Positions 6,044 to 13,388 are shown, counted from the first letter of the stretch. The stretch is DNA of 13,388 nucleotides from JBLHRE01 sp047625765 (GCA_047625765.1 JBLHRE010000034.1:1-13388), one strand, 5' to 3'. Notes: generated from the sequence alone by a model not told the origin. A program made the numbers and translations.

Positions 6044-7012
6044 TTGAAAAAAGAAATAAAAGTAGGTATTTTTGCAGTGATTATCATTGCTTTAGCTGTT
6101 TGGGGCTTCAATTACCTCAAGGGTAAAGATTTATTAAATCAGCAAAGAGATTTTTACGGAATCTACCATTATGTCGATGGATTAGAGTCTGGCCAAAAAT
6201 TAGTTATCAACGGGTTTAAGGTAGGTAGAGTAAATGACATCTATTTTTTACCAGGAGGCGAAGGTAAATTAATGGTGCACATGGTGCTTAATACTGATTT
6301 TCCTGTGGCTATTAATACCATTGCTAAGATTAAGAGCGATGGTTTATTAGGAACCAAAATGATTGCTTTAGAATTGGGTAATTCTGAAATTTTGGCATCA
6401 GAAGGTGATACTTTAAAAACGGCAATAGAAGGAAGTTTGTCTGATGAAGTGAATAAACAGGTTCTACCTATTAAGCAAAAAGCCGAAAAAATGCTTAGTT
6501 CTATTGACACTGTTTTAGTTTATATTCAGAATATACTAAATCAAGACACTAGAGATAACGTTTCAGAATCTATGGAGCGTATTAATGGTGCTTTCAAGAA
6601 AATGGACAATATTATAACCAATTTGGATGTAATAGTTGCAACAGATCTTAAAAGTATGGTTAGTAATGTAGATTCTATTACAGCGGTTATTAGATCCAAT
6701 GCTACAGAAATTGATAAAACATTGCAAGGTTTTGCAGAACTGGGCGAGGCTATTGAAGCATCCGATATGACGGCAGTGTTTGCTGGAGTACAAACAACTA
6801 TTGCCAATGCAGATTCTATAATTGCTAAAATCAATAGAGGAGAAGGAACAGTAGGTAAATTAATTAACGATCCTGCTATGTATGATAACCTTAACGATGC
6901 TTCTTCCGAATTGGAAAAGTTATTGGAGGATATGAAGCAAAGCCCAGAGAGGTATGTACATTTCTCTTTATTTGGACGTAAGCATAAACCATATACAGCA
7001 CCAGTGAACTAG
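6044..7012 (+). CDS. MCE/MlaD-family lipid-binding protein
   Basis: MCE (mammalian cell entry)/MlaD proteins are periplasmic, inner-membrane-anchored lipid carriers that work with an ABC permease and ATPase to move phospholipids between the membranes. The 322 residues have a short basic start, one membrane anchor (about 7-25), a single MCE domain at about 36-113 (VDGLESGQKLVINGFKVGRV, then GLLGTKMIALELG), a long helical region (about 130-300) and a Bacteroidota-type end with GEGTVGKLINDP (266-277) and YVHFSLFGRK (304-313). The start is TTG at 6044, giving the conserved KKEIKVGIF beginning; no ATG is available. Partner genes (mlaE, mlaF types) are not in the window. The next gene starts 2 bp after its stop, so it forms an operon with the redox genes. 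No convincing promoter of its own was seen in the 40 bp upstream. Confidence 0.9.
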   Translation: MKKEIKVGIFAVIIIALAVWGFNYLKGKDLLNQQRDFYGIYHYVDGLESGQKLVINGFKVGRVNDIYFLPGGEGKLMVHMVLNTDFPVAINTIAKIKSDGLLGTKMIALELGNSEILASEGDTLKTAIEGSLSDEVNKQVLPIKQKAEKMLSSIDTVLVYIQNILNQDTRDNVSESMERINGAFKKMDNIITNLDVIVATDLKSMVSNVDSITAVIRSNATEIDKTLQGFAELGEAIEASDMTAVFAGVQTTIANADSIIAKINRGEGTVGKLINDPAMYDNLNDASSELEKLLEDMKQSPERYVHFSLFGRKHKPYTAPVN

Positions 7013-7014
7013 TT

Positions 7015-8331
7015 ATGGGAATTTCAAACATTATTTTTTTAGTCTTGTTGGTAGTTGCTGGATTCTTCTTTGCAAAGAATGTTAGGAAAATCCAGAGAAA
7101 TATCAATTTAGGAAGAGATATCAATAGATCTGACAATAAAAGAGATCGTTGGAAAACCATGGCAAAGGTTGCCTTAGGGCAATCTAAGATGACCAAAAGA
7201 CCGGTTGCTGGTTTTTTACATCTTCTCGTTTATGTTGGGTTTGTTATTATCAATATCGAGGTTATAGAAATTATAATTGATGGCGTTTTTGGAACCCATA
7301 GAATATTGTCCTTTCTAGGTGGTTTCTACGATATTCTAATTGGCTCATTCGAAGTGTTGGCATTATTGGTTTTGGTTGCTTGTCTGTTATTTTTGGCACG
7401 TAGAAACATTATCAGAGTTAAGCGTTTCTTGAATAAGGAAATGGATGGATGGCCAAAAACGGATGCTAACTTGATCCTGATTTTTGAAGTCCTTTTGATG
7501 TCAGCATTTTTATTGATGAATGCTTCTGACTATTTATTACAAGGTATGGGAGCAGAGCATTACACCTTAGCTGGTTCATACCCAATAAGCGCACCAATAG
7601 CGGGATTACTGGGTTCTATGAGTCAAGAAGGCTTGGTATTGTTAGAAAGAACAACTTGGTGGTTCCACATTGTGGGAATATTAGCATTTATGAACTACTT
7701 GCCAATCTCTAAACACTTCCATATAATTCTGGCTTTTCCAAATACTTGGTTTTCGAACTTAAATGCAAAAGGTCGTTTTACCAATATGGAAGCTGTTACC
7801 GAAGAGGTGAAAATGATGATGGATCCTAATGCAGATCCATATGCAGCACCAGACCCTAATGCTCCTGCACCTGAACGATTTGGAGCAAAGGATGTAACGG
7901 ATTTGAATTGGGTGCAATTGATGAATGCTTACACGTGTACCGAATGTGGTAGATGTACTTCTGAGTGCCCTGCAAGTCAAACTGGAAAATTATTGTCTCC
8001 TCGTAAGATAATGATGGATACCCGAGATCGATTAGAGGAAAAAGGTAAACTGATTGCAGCCAAGGGTTTAGACGCTGATGATGGAAGAAGTTTACTAGAT
8101 ACTTTTATTTCGCGTGAGGAATTATGGGCTTGTACATCTTGTAATGCTTGTACAGAAGCCTGCCCGATTAATATCGACCCACTTTCTATTATTATGGAAA
8201 TGCGTAGGTATTTGGTTATGGAAGAATCAGCGGCACCGCAAGAATTAAATTTGATGTTTGGAAATGTGGAGAACAACGGTGCTCCTTGGCAGTTTCCCGC
8301 AGCCGATCGATTAAACTGGAAAGATGAGTAG
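7015..8331 (+). CDS. membrane cytochrome-b-like / 2[4Fe-4S] ferredoxin fusion protein (HdrE/DsrM plus HdrC-like)
   Basis: This is an inner-membrane electron-transfer protein. The N-terminal half has several hydrophobic helices (about 4-20, 66-90, 103-127, 152-171, 213-228) and histidines suited to bind heme b as in NarI/DsrM/HdrE-type subunits (candidates His69, His218, His234, His236); heme binding is inferred. A cytoplasmic linker rich in Asp, Pro and Ala (270-288) leads to two CxxCxxCxxxCP clusters: Cys308, 311, 314, 318 and Cys373, 376, 379, 383, which should hold two [4Fe-4S] clusters. The 438 residues thus combine what are separate subunits in HdrE and HdrC. The CCG-type partner is a separate protein encoded at 8764, with a HAD phosphatase gene in between. 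The likely role is passing electrons between menaquinone and a cytoplasmic thiol/disulfide or other substrate; the substrate is unknown. The ATG lies 2 bp after the mlaD stop, and the 3' end overlaps the next gene by 8 bp. Confidence 0.88.
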   Translation: MGISNIIFLVLLVVAGFFFAKNVRKIQRNINLGRDINRSDNKRDRWKTMAKVALGQSKMTKRPVAGFLHLLVYVGFVIINIEVIEIIIDGVFGTHRILSFLGGFYDILIGSFEVLALLVLVACLLFLARRNIIRVKRFLNKEMDGWPKTDANLILIFEVLLMSAFLLMNASDYLLQGMGAEHYTLAGSYPISAPIAGLLGSMSQEGLVLLERTTWWFHIVGILAFMNYLPISKHFHIILAFPNTWFSNLNAKGRFTNMEAVTEEVKMMMDPNADPYAAPDPNAPAPERFGAKDVTDLNWVQLMNAYTCTECGRCTSECPASQTGKLLSPRKIMMDTRDRLEEKGKLIAAKGLDADDGRSLLDTFISREELWACTSCNACTEACPINIDPLSIIMEMRRYLVMEESAAPQELNLMFGNVENNGAPWQFPAADRLNWKDE

Positions 8332-8752
8332 TATAGACGATAAACTTGTGAAAACTGAAGTTGATGGCTATTCCATTAGCCCAGTTCTACCTCGTACTAT
8401 AAAGAATTACCTTATTGATATTGACGGCACCATTTGCGATGATATTCCCAATGAAGAGCCGGAGCGTATGGAAACAGCTGAATTGTATCCTGATGCTCTT
8501 AAAACACTTAACAAATGGTATGATGAAGGTCATATTATTTGCTTTTTCACTTCGCGTTTAGAAGCCCATAGAGCTGTCACCGAAACGTGGTTAAAATCTA
8601 ATGGATTTATGTATCATGGAATGGTAATGGGTAAGCCAAGAGGAGGGAACTATCATTGGATAGACAACCACATGGTTAGAGCCACCAAATTTAACGGAAA
8701 GTTTACTGATTTAATAGAAATAGAAAAGACCATACAGGTCTTTGAAAGATAA
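8324..8752 (+). CDS. small HAD-superfamily phosphatase
   Basis: This is a 142-residue cytosolic HAD hydrolase, expected to remove phosphate from a small molecule through an aspartyl-phosphate intermediate. All four HAD motifs are visible: motif I DIDGTICDD with nucleophile Asp32 and acid/base Asp34, motif II Thr76 in FFTSR, motif III Lys104 in GKPRGGNYHWIDNH, and motif IV Asp114. There is no room for a large cap domain, so substrate choice probably depends on a small insert or a partner. Close Bacteroidota relatives are often labelled phosphoheptose isomerase, but no SIS isomerase domain is present and that name should not be used. The ATG overlaps the end of the preceding gene (ATGAGTAG), pointing to translational coupling. 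The gene sits between the two iron-sulfur genes. The substrate is unknown. Confidence 0.85.
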   Translation: MSSIDDKLVKTEVDGYSISPVLPRTIKNYLIDIDGTICDDIPNEEPERMETAELYPDALKTLNKWYDEGHIICFFTSRLEAHRAVTETWLKSNGFMYHGMVMGKPRGGNYHWIDNHMVRATKFNGKFTDLIEIEKTIQVFER

Positions 8753-8763
8753 AGGTATTTAGC

Positions 8764-9561
8764 ATGAGCGATACAAAAACATTGATTGTGCCAACCATGG
8801 CAGAAATGACGGCTAAAGGTGAAAAACCAGAAGTATTATTTTGGGTTGGATGTGCTGGAAGTTTTGATGCACGAGCAAAAAAAATTACTAAAGCACTAGT
8901 AAGAATCCTAAACAAAGCAGGCGTTTCTTTTGCTGTGTTGGGGACTGAAGAAAGCTGTACTGGGGATCCTGCCAAAAGAGGAGGGAATGAGTTTTTATTC
9001 CAAATGCAAGCAATGGCGAACATAGAAGTGATGAATGCCTACGAGGTTCAGAAAATAATTACTGCTTGTCCACATTGCTTTAATACCCTTAAAAACGAAT
9101 ACCCTGATCTAGGTGGTAACTACGAGGTAATTCACCATACACAGTTTATCAATAGTCTTTTAACCGATGGAAGGCTTTCGATAGAAGGTGGAGCATTTAA
9201 AGGGAAACGTATTACCTTTCATGATCCTTGTTATTTGGGCCGTGCAAATGGCGTTTATGAGGCTCCAAGAGAGTTGATTAAAAAATTGGATGCCGAACTG
9301 GTAGAGATGAAACGATGCAAAACAAAAGGATTGTGCTGTGGTGCTGGTGGGGCTCAGATGTTTAAAGAACCTGAAAAGGGAAATAAAGACATTAATATAG
9401 AGCGTACAGAGGAAGCTCTAGAAACAAAACCACAATTTATTGCTACAGGTTGCCCGTTTTGTAATACTATGATGACCGATGGTATTAAGAATAAGGATAA
9501 GGAAGAAGAGGTAGAAGTGTTGGATATTGCAGAAATGATTGCAATGGCAGAAGAATTATAG
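8764..9561 (+). CDS. two-CCG-domain iron-sulfur protein (HdrB/HdrD-like)
   Basis: This is a cytoplasmic catalytic-type subunit of the heterodisulfide reductase B/D family. The CCG (cysteine-rich) domains of these proteins hold unusual [4Fe-4S] clusters that split or form disulfides. The 265 residues contain two such domains. The first has Cys30, Cys65 and CPHC at 102-105, with Ser64 where the usual CC pair has its first Cys. The second is complete: Cys156 in HDPCYLGR, Cys191-Cys192-Gly, and CPFC at 230-233. It should dock with the ferredoxin half of the membrane protein encoded at 7015, the two together matching HdrD plus HdrE in content. A weak AAAGG lies 8 nt before the ATG at 8764. The gene is 11 bp after the HAD gene, and its stop is 2 bp before the next start. 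It is not a methanogen CoB-CoM enzyme; the real substrate is unknown. Confidence 0.88.
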   Translation: MSDTKTLIVPTMAEMTAKGEKPEVLFWVGCAGSFDARAKKITKALVRILNKAGVSFAVLGTEESCTGDPAKRGGNEFLFQMQAMANIEVMNAYEVQKIITACPHCFNTLKNEYPDLGGNYEVIHHTQFINSLLTDGRLSIEGGAFKGKRITFHDPCYLGRANGVYEAPRELIKKLDAELVEMKRCKTKGLCCGAGGAQMFKEPEKGNKDINIERTEEALETKPQFIATGCPFCNTMMTDGIKNKDKEEEVEVLDIAEMIAMAEEL

Positions 9562-9563
9562 AT

Positions 9564-10049
9564 ATGTATGTAACTTACGAACAAATGCCAATGAACTCTA
9601 GAGTTTGGATGTACCAATCGCCTAGAGCATTAACACCAGACGAGGTTGCTTTGATGCGCGTTCGTTTGTACGATTTTTGTGAAGAATGGGTGGCTCACGG
9701 AACCAATTTACAGTGTTCATTTTCTATTATTTACGATAGATTTGTGGCATTATTGGTGAACGAAGAGCAAGCAAAGGCAAGTGGATGTTCCATAGATAGT
9801 TCTACCCATATCATGAAAGAATTGGGTCAAAAATTTGATGTTGATTTTTTAGATCGTATGACCATTACTTATCTCAATAGTGAAGGTATACTGGAGGATG
9901 GTAGTACGGCAGATTTTAAGGAATTTTTAAATCACCAAGAGAGCCCAGCAGATATTATTGTATTTAATAATACCATAGGCAGTAAAAAAGAATTAGAAAC
10001 GGAATGGGAGGTTCCGGCAAAACAAAGTTGGCAAGCTAGATTTCTGTAG
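9564..10049 (+). CDS. conserved Bacteroidota protein of unknown function
   Basis: This is a 161-residue soluble protein with no signal peptide or membrane segment. I recognise the family from Bacteroidota genomes by SRVWMYQSPR (12-21), SGCSIDSSTH (73-82) and the acidic/aromatic end WEVPAKQSWQARFL (148-161). Such proteins are often labelled ABC transporter ATPase, but no Walker A (GxxxxGKS/T), Walker B or ABC signature is present, so that label is unsupported. Cysteines lie at 39, 51 and 75, the last within the conserved SGCSID stretch. The gene starts 2 bp after the CCG protein's stop and is the last gene before a strong terminator, so it is made together with the redox subunits. A role as assembly factor or accessory subunit of that complex is possible but only inferred from position. 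Confidence 0.8.
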   Translation: MYVTYEQMPMNSRVWMYQSPRALTPDEVALMRVRLYDFCEEWVAHGTNLQCSFSIIYDRFVALLVNEEQAKASGCSIDSSTHIMKELGQKFDVDFLDRMTITYLNSEGILEDGSTADFKEFLNHQESPADIIVFNNTIGSKKELETEWEVPAKQSWQARFL

Positions 10050-10067
10050 CTAACATATAATTTATAA

Positions 10068-10099
10068 GTAAAAGAGGCTCCATTTGGAGCCTCTTTTAC
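10068..10099 (+). terminator. strong terminator ending the amidase/mlaD/redox operon
   Basis: A perfect 14-bp stem (10068-10081 pairs with 10086-10099) has an ATTT loop, a GC-rich core GAGGCTCC, and a TTTT run in the distal arm. It begins 19 bp after the last stop codon. Because the foot of the stem is A/T rich on both sides, it can also stop minus-strand transcripts coming from the convergent secreted-protein gene ending at 10241. Confidence 0.88.
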
Positions 10100-10240
10100 T
10101 TTGCATTCATCAGTTAAGACGAAAGTCTAGCATCTAATATTTTACCCCGTATTACTTAAGTCCAAAACGTACATTTTAATGTTGAGTCTTAGCCATTTGT
10201 GTTTTATTAGTAATTTCCTTTGATTTGGAACCGTTATACT
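10100..10240. other. intergenic spacer between convergent operons
   Basis: No gene is seen on either strand. One small hairpin, AGAC-GAAA-GTCT (10117-10128), is present but too weak to call a terminator. No second strong stem lies near the minus-strand stop at 10241, so that operon probably uses the 10068-10099 hairpin and would have a 3' tail of about 140-170 nt. Confidence 0.4.
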
Positions 10241-12895
10241 CTATTCGATGATGAATTTTTTGGTAGCTCTTTTACCATTCATATAAATACTTAAAAAGTA
10301 TAGCCCTGGCTTTAGGTTTTGATTTATGTTTAGCTTTCTATTTTGTGCTGAAACATTTATTTTTTGTTGATGCACGAGTTTTCCCATCACATTTAAAATC
10401 TCCATTTTATCTACCCTTGCTGCATTATCCGTAAGTGTTATTTGGAAATTCCCTGTATTGGGATTAGGGGTCAGTTGAAAAGAAATATTATCTGTTAAAT
10501 GTTCTGTTACACCAATGCGGTCTGGGAGCTCTGTTTTCCAAATTCCTCTACCAAATGTAGAGACAAACAACTCATTTGTACTAGGCTTGATCTCTAAATC
10601 ACTCGCGATAACATTAGGGAATCCCTCACCGTATTTATTCCATTCTGATTGTGCACTATCCAATACATATACTCCTAAATCTGAAGCGATATAAAGGGTA
10701 TGCGAACCTCTATTTTCATTAATTACCACCGAGTTTAAAGGTATATTTGGGAGGTTATAAGAAATATTGGCCCAGCTGTTACCTCCATTCTCTGTTTTGA
10801 AAATTTTTACACCACTCGCAAAGCCACTGCAAGTTACATAAGCTTCATCCTCATTATCACTAACTACTGCTATATGAGTAAAATACAAGGAATCGGGTAA
10901 ACCTTGGGTAATATTTTGTTCTCCTAAATTATTTACCAACCACAAAGTAGAAGGTGCATCATACGAATGATAGATTCGTTTTGCAATGTAAGTGCTTCCA
11001 GATAAATCCTTTGGTATGCCCATAGCAGAAGCAGGAGCAGGGAAATCTGCATTTGGCATATCTGGAAATTCGGTTGTTACATACCATGAGGCGGCATAAT
11101 CGTCAGACGCCCACAGATTCTCGTAAGCGGCATAAACAATTCCTGAAACAGGATTGATTCCAATTGGGGTTACCCATTCACCTTTTTCTCCGCTGGCTTC
11201 TATACCTAGGTGAAGCCAAGTGTCAAAATTATTGCCTCCGTCATAAGAAGCAGCCAAGCCGCCATATTGCCAGGAACCCATCATAAAATCATCACTTATT
11301 GGATCAATAAAACAATCCATTCCATCACCTCCAATTTTAATATTCCATTGATTGTCTTTGAATAAAAATGTAGAATTGTCCTGTGCACCAGCGATAATCA
11401 TATCGGAGTTTGCACTTAAACCTAAACGATAGAACGAGGTCAACTGCATTCCTTTTGAGTGATCCTTAAGAATGGTACCACCAGAAGTGTTATTAATATC
11501 AACTTTTGAAGTTGAAATTATACCTCCATCATTACAGATATACAACCTATTATTAAGAGGATTAATTTTGTATTGGTGTTGATCAGAATGTATCCAAAAA
11601 TTTTGACCCCCAATTTCGTTCCATGTAATTCCTCCATCAGAGGATGCATTAACATTAACTCCTCCCAAATAGACTTCGTTTTTATCAAAGGGAGAGACTT
11701 CCAGTGCTAGGTCATAGGAGCCTTGCCCTCCTACAGAATTCGATTGCCAGCCTAGCAGATTGTAGGTGCTGCTGGTGTTTGCCGTTTCTTGCCAAGTATC
11801 ACCTCCATCGGTGCTTTTATAGAATGCATAAAACCCCCTATCCAAGCCGCAGGATAATGCATAAATATAGTTTGGATCGGAAGGAGCGATGGCTATTTCC
11901 GTTCTGCGAACTAGCTTTTCAGGAATACCTGTATTTAGTAATGTCCAGGTGTTCCCAAAATCTGTGGATTTAAGTACACCGGCTATTCCTTCGTCCATGG
12001 TAGTTAAGTAGGTGCTTGCAACATATATCGTTTGTGGATTGCTAGGGTCCTGTTCTAGGTCACAAATTAAGGTGTCTTTTAAGGTTTGCATCCATGTTTC
12101 TCCCGCATCCAAAGATTTCCAAATCCCTTCCAGTCCACCTGCAATAAGCTCGTTAGAATTGTTTGGGTTTATAAGCATACCTCGTAGCAAGGAATATTGT
12201 AAATCAGTTTGTAATACAGTTAAACCAGTTGGTTTCCAAGTTAAGCCTGCATCTAGAGATTTGTAAATTCCCAGACCATAATGGGTATGTCTTTTTCTAT
12301 CGTCTAGTTTTAAGGAAACACCATTGTATTCGAAATCTCCAAGACAGGCGTACATAATATCGGTATTGTTGGGGTCTACTTTAATATCACTAATTCTTAA
12401 TATTGGCAAACCTTCATTCAAAGGAGTCCAGTTGTCACCTCCATTAGTTGTTCTCCAGATACCTCCTTGTGAAGCTCCTATCCAAAAGGTGTTAGAATCA
12501 GTAGGGTGGAATTCAATACAATTTATACGTGATACATGATTGTATATATCTGGATGAATAGGAGACGATTCAATATTTGGTCCAACTGGTAGCCAATCTA
12601 CCAATCCTGATTTATTATAGCTTTGAGATTTTATGGCTTCTTTAAAAAATACGGAAGCATCGACAGGATTGTTACCAAGAATACTTCTTTGTCCATGGTG
12701 GTCCAGCCACCTCTGCAACCATTTCCCTTCTGGTTCTTGTTCAGATTTATTTCTATGCCATGTAGTAAATGCCTTTTCAATGGTTTTGAACTCTAAATTC
12801 TCGCCACCGCTAGCTTTTGGCATTATAAACTGAGCCTGGGTTTGTTGGGCAAAAATGGAGCTTATGATACAAGAAATAAATAATAATTTTTTCAT
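10241..12895 (-). CDS. secreted Asp-box beta-propeller protein with T9SS type A sorting domain
   Basis: This 884-residue protein should be exported by Sec and then by the type IX secretion system to the cell surface or medium. A signal peptide (MKKLLFISCIISSIFAQQTQ) precedes a short helical region (about 35-90) and a large repeat region of the sialidase/VPS10-like (BNR) propeller type. Asp-boxes of the form S-x-D-x-G-x-T-W are seen at 149-156, 213-220, 261-268, 310-317, 361-368, 418-425 and 701-708, with a degenerate one at 550-557. The propeller ends at STFGRGIWKTEL (779-790). Residues from about 806 form the Por secretion tail: PNPNTGNF, then GLYFLSI and a basic end KRATKKFIIE. No sialidase catalytic arginine triad is evident, so an enzymatic role is unsupported; adhesion or glycan binding is possible. 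Its ATG overlaps the stop of the upstream gene in ATGA. Confidence 0.9.
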   Translation of the reverse strand: MKKLLFISCIISSIFAQQTQAQFIMPKASGGENLEFKTIEKAFTTWHRNKSEQEPEGKWLQRWLDHHGQRSILGNNPVDASVFFKEAIKSQSYNKSGLVDWLPVGPNIESSPIHPDIYNHVSRINCIEFHPTDSNTFWIGASQGGIWRTTNGGDNWTPLNEGLPILRISDIKVDPNNTDIMYACLGDFEYNGVSLKLDDRKRHTHYGLGIYKSLDAGLTWKPTGLTVLQTDLQYSLLRGMLINPNNSNELIAGGLEGIWKSLDAGETWMQTLKDTLICDLEQDPSNPQTIYVASTYLTTMDEGIAGVLKSTDFGNTWTLLNTGIPEKLVRRTEIAIAPSDPNYIYALSCGLDRGFYAFYKSTDGGDTWQETANTSSTYNLLGWQSNSVGGQGSYDLALEVSPFDKNEVYLGGVNVNASSDGGITWNEIGGQNFWIHSDQHQYKINPLNNRLYICNDGGIISTSKVDINNTSGGTILKDHSKGMQLTSFYRLGLSANSDMIIAGAQDNSTFLFKDNQWNIKIGGDGMDCFIDPISDDFMMGSWQYGGLAASYDGGNNFDTWLHLGIEASGEKGEWVTPIGINPVSGIVYAAYENLWASDDYAASWYVTTEFPDMPNADFPAPASAMGIPKDLSGSTYIAKRIYHSYDAPSTLWLVNNLGEQNITQGLPDSLYFTHIAVVSDNEDEAYVTCSGFASGVKIFKTENGGNSWANISYNLPNIPLNSVVINENRGSHTLYIASDLGVYVLDSAQSEWNKYGEGFPNVIASDLEIKPSTNELFVSTFGRGIWKTELPDRIGVTEHLTDNISFQLTPNPNTGNFQITLTDNAARVDKMEILNVMGKLVHQQKINVSAQNRKLNINQNLKPGLYFLSIYMNGKRATKKFIIE

Positions 12896-13350
12896 TTTAA
12901 CGGGGTATTTGGGTTGATCCTAATGTTGTTCATATTTGACTCCAATGTTCTTAGAATTACGGGTTGACCAGTGGTGTAGCTTATCTTTTTTATCAACCTG
13001 GCATCCTTAACAATGCTTAGGGTAATAATATGTGAATCGAAAGCTGTTTGATAGTTGTCTTTTAATATTTCTAGACTTGCGATATCCACAGTTTGCCAAA
13101 ACTTTTTGTTTTGGGATGTATTCAAATGATTCTTTTCGACTTGTATGTCTTTACCTAGTGTTTCGCTATAGTATAGCCATCCTTTTTTGTTGATAATCAA
13201 ATCGGTACTTGGAGCACCCATTAAATTGCCGCTTTTTTGAAATCGGATATACTGTTCTGAAGATAGGATGCTTTGTTGGTTGATACAATGCACTGAGCAT
13301 GCAGAATTTAATAGAACTAGGCAGAAGTACAATAAGTGGCTATAATGCAT
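12892..13350 (-). CDS. small putative exported protein of unknown function
   Basis: These 152 residues begin with a hydrophobic stretch (about 5-17) ending in LNSACSVHC. This could be a signal peptide or a lipoprotein signal with Cys18 as the lipidated residue, but Asn at -3 departs from the usual lipobox, so lipidation is uncertain. The mature part (about 30-150) looks like a small alpha/beta domain with the pattern GWLYYSE, then FWQTVDIASLEILKDNY, then a predicted strand ITLSIVKDARLIKKISY. This vaguely recalls small Bacteroidota lipoprotein domains of the DUF6438 type, a weak impression only. The TGA overlaps the ATG of the T9SS protein by 4 bp, so the two are translated from one message. 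The ATG at 13348-13350 is the only start giving a signal-like N-terminus. Only 38 bp of upstream sequence is in the window and no promoter was recognised. Confidence 0.75.
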   Translation of the reverse strand: MHYSHLLYFCLVLLNSACSVHCINQQSILSSEQYIRFQKSGNLMGAPSTDLIINKKGWLYYSETLGKDIQVEKNHLNTSQNKKFWQTVDIASLEILKDNYQTAFDSHIITLSIVKDARLIKKISYTTGQPVILRTLESNMNNIRINPNTPLK

Positions 13351-13388
13351 GAGCTAATTTAGGTAATTGCTAGTGATTTTGAAACCTG

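Noticed and set aside
6241..8276. Minus-strand reading frames opposite mlaD and the iron-sulfur genes
   Set aside because: They are shadows of strongly supported genes with recognisable domains on the plus strand.
8324..8752. Phosphoheptose isomerase
   Set aside because: The protein has complete HAD motifs and no SIS domain.
9564..10049. ABC transporter ATPase
   Set aside because: No Walker A, Walker B or signature motif is present; the label appears to be inherited misannotation.
10117..10128. Terminator for the T9SS operon
   Set aside because: A 4-bp stem with no T-run is too weak; the 14-bp hairpin at 10068-10099 can serve both strands.
11704..12833. Several plus-strand reading frames of 66-89 codons
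   Set aside because: They lie opposite the T9SS gene, have no family motifs or plausible starts, and their composition is that of a reverse-complement shadow.
10241..12895. Sialidase
   Set aside because: Asp-boxes are shared by many propeller proteins, and no convincing arginine triad or catalytic Tyr/Glu set could be identified.

Overview
The window is AT-rich chromosomal DNA from a member of the Bacteroidota, most likely a marine or aquatic Flavobacteriales-type lineage. Four things point there: a Bacteroidota-type LptD; a protein with a type IX secretion (T9SS) type A C-terminal sorting domain; promoter-like sites with the TTG / TAnnTTTG pattern of this phylum instead of sigma70 boxes; and start sites that mostly lack a Shine-Dalgarno sequence. 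The species cannot be named from the sequence. All large genes look intact, and there is no rRNA, tRNA, insertion sequence or CRISPR array.

Layout. Positions 1-35 may hold the last codons of an upstream plus-strand gene, followed by a strong terminator (61-91). Positions 92-560 are a gene-free stretch carrying two related palindrome-pair repeats. Next come a LOG-family nucleotide hydrolase (+), ridA (-), a stand-alone glutamine amidotransferase of the PabA/TrpG type (+) and a large lptD-like outer membrane gene (-). ridA and the amidotransferase gene are divergent over 34 bp, and the amidotransferase and lptD genes overlap at their stop codons.

From 4897 to 10049 six plus-strand genes run head to tail: a secreted peptidoglycan amidase, an MCE/MlaD lipid-transport protein, a membrane cytochrome-b-like/ferredoxin fusion, a small HAD phosphatase, a two-CCG-domain iron-sulfur protein of the HdrB/HdrD type, and a 161-residue protein of unknown function. 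The last five are separated by 2 to 11 bp or overlap, and the set ends at a perfect 14-bp hairpin terminator (10068-10099). The set mixes envelope maintenance (LptD and amidase divergent, MlaD) with a split HdrDE/DsrMK-like quinone-linked redox complex whose substrate is unknown. This redox unit is the best candidate here for an uncharacterised system.

From 13350 back to 10241 (minus strand) is a two-gene unit: a small putative exported protein followed, with an ATGA start/stop overlap, by an 884-residue secreted beta-propeller protein with repeated Asp-boxes and a T9SS sorting domain.
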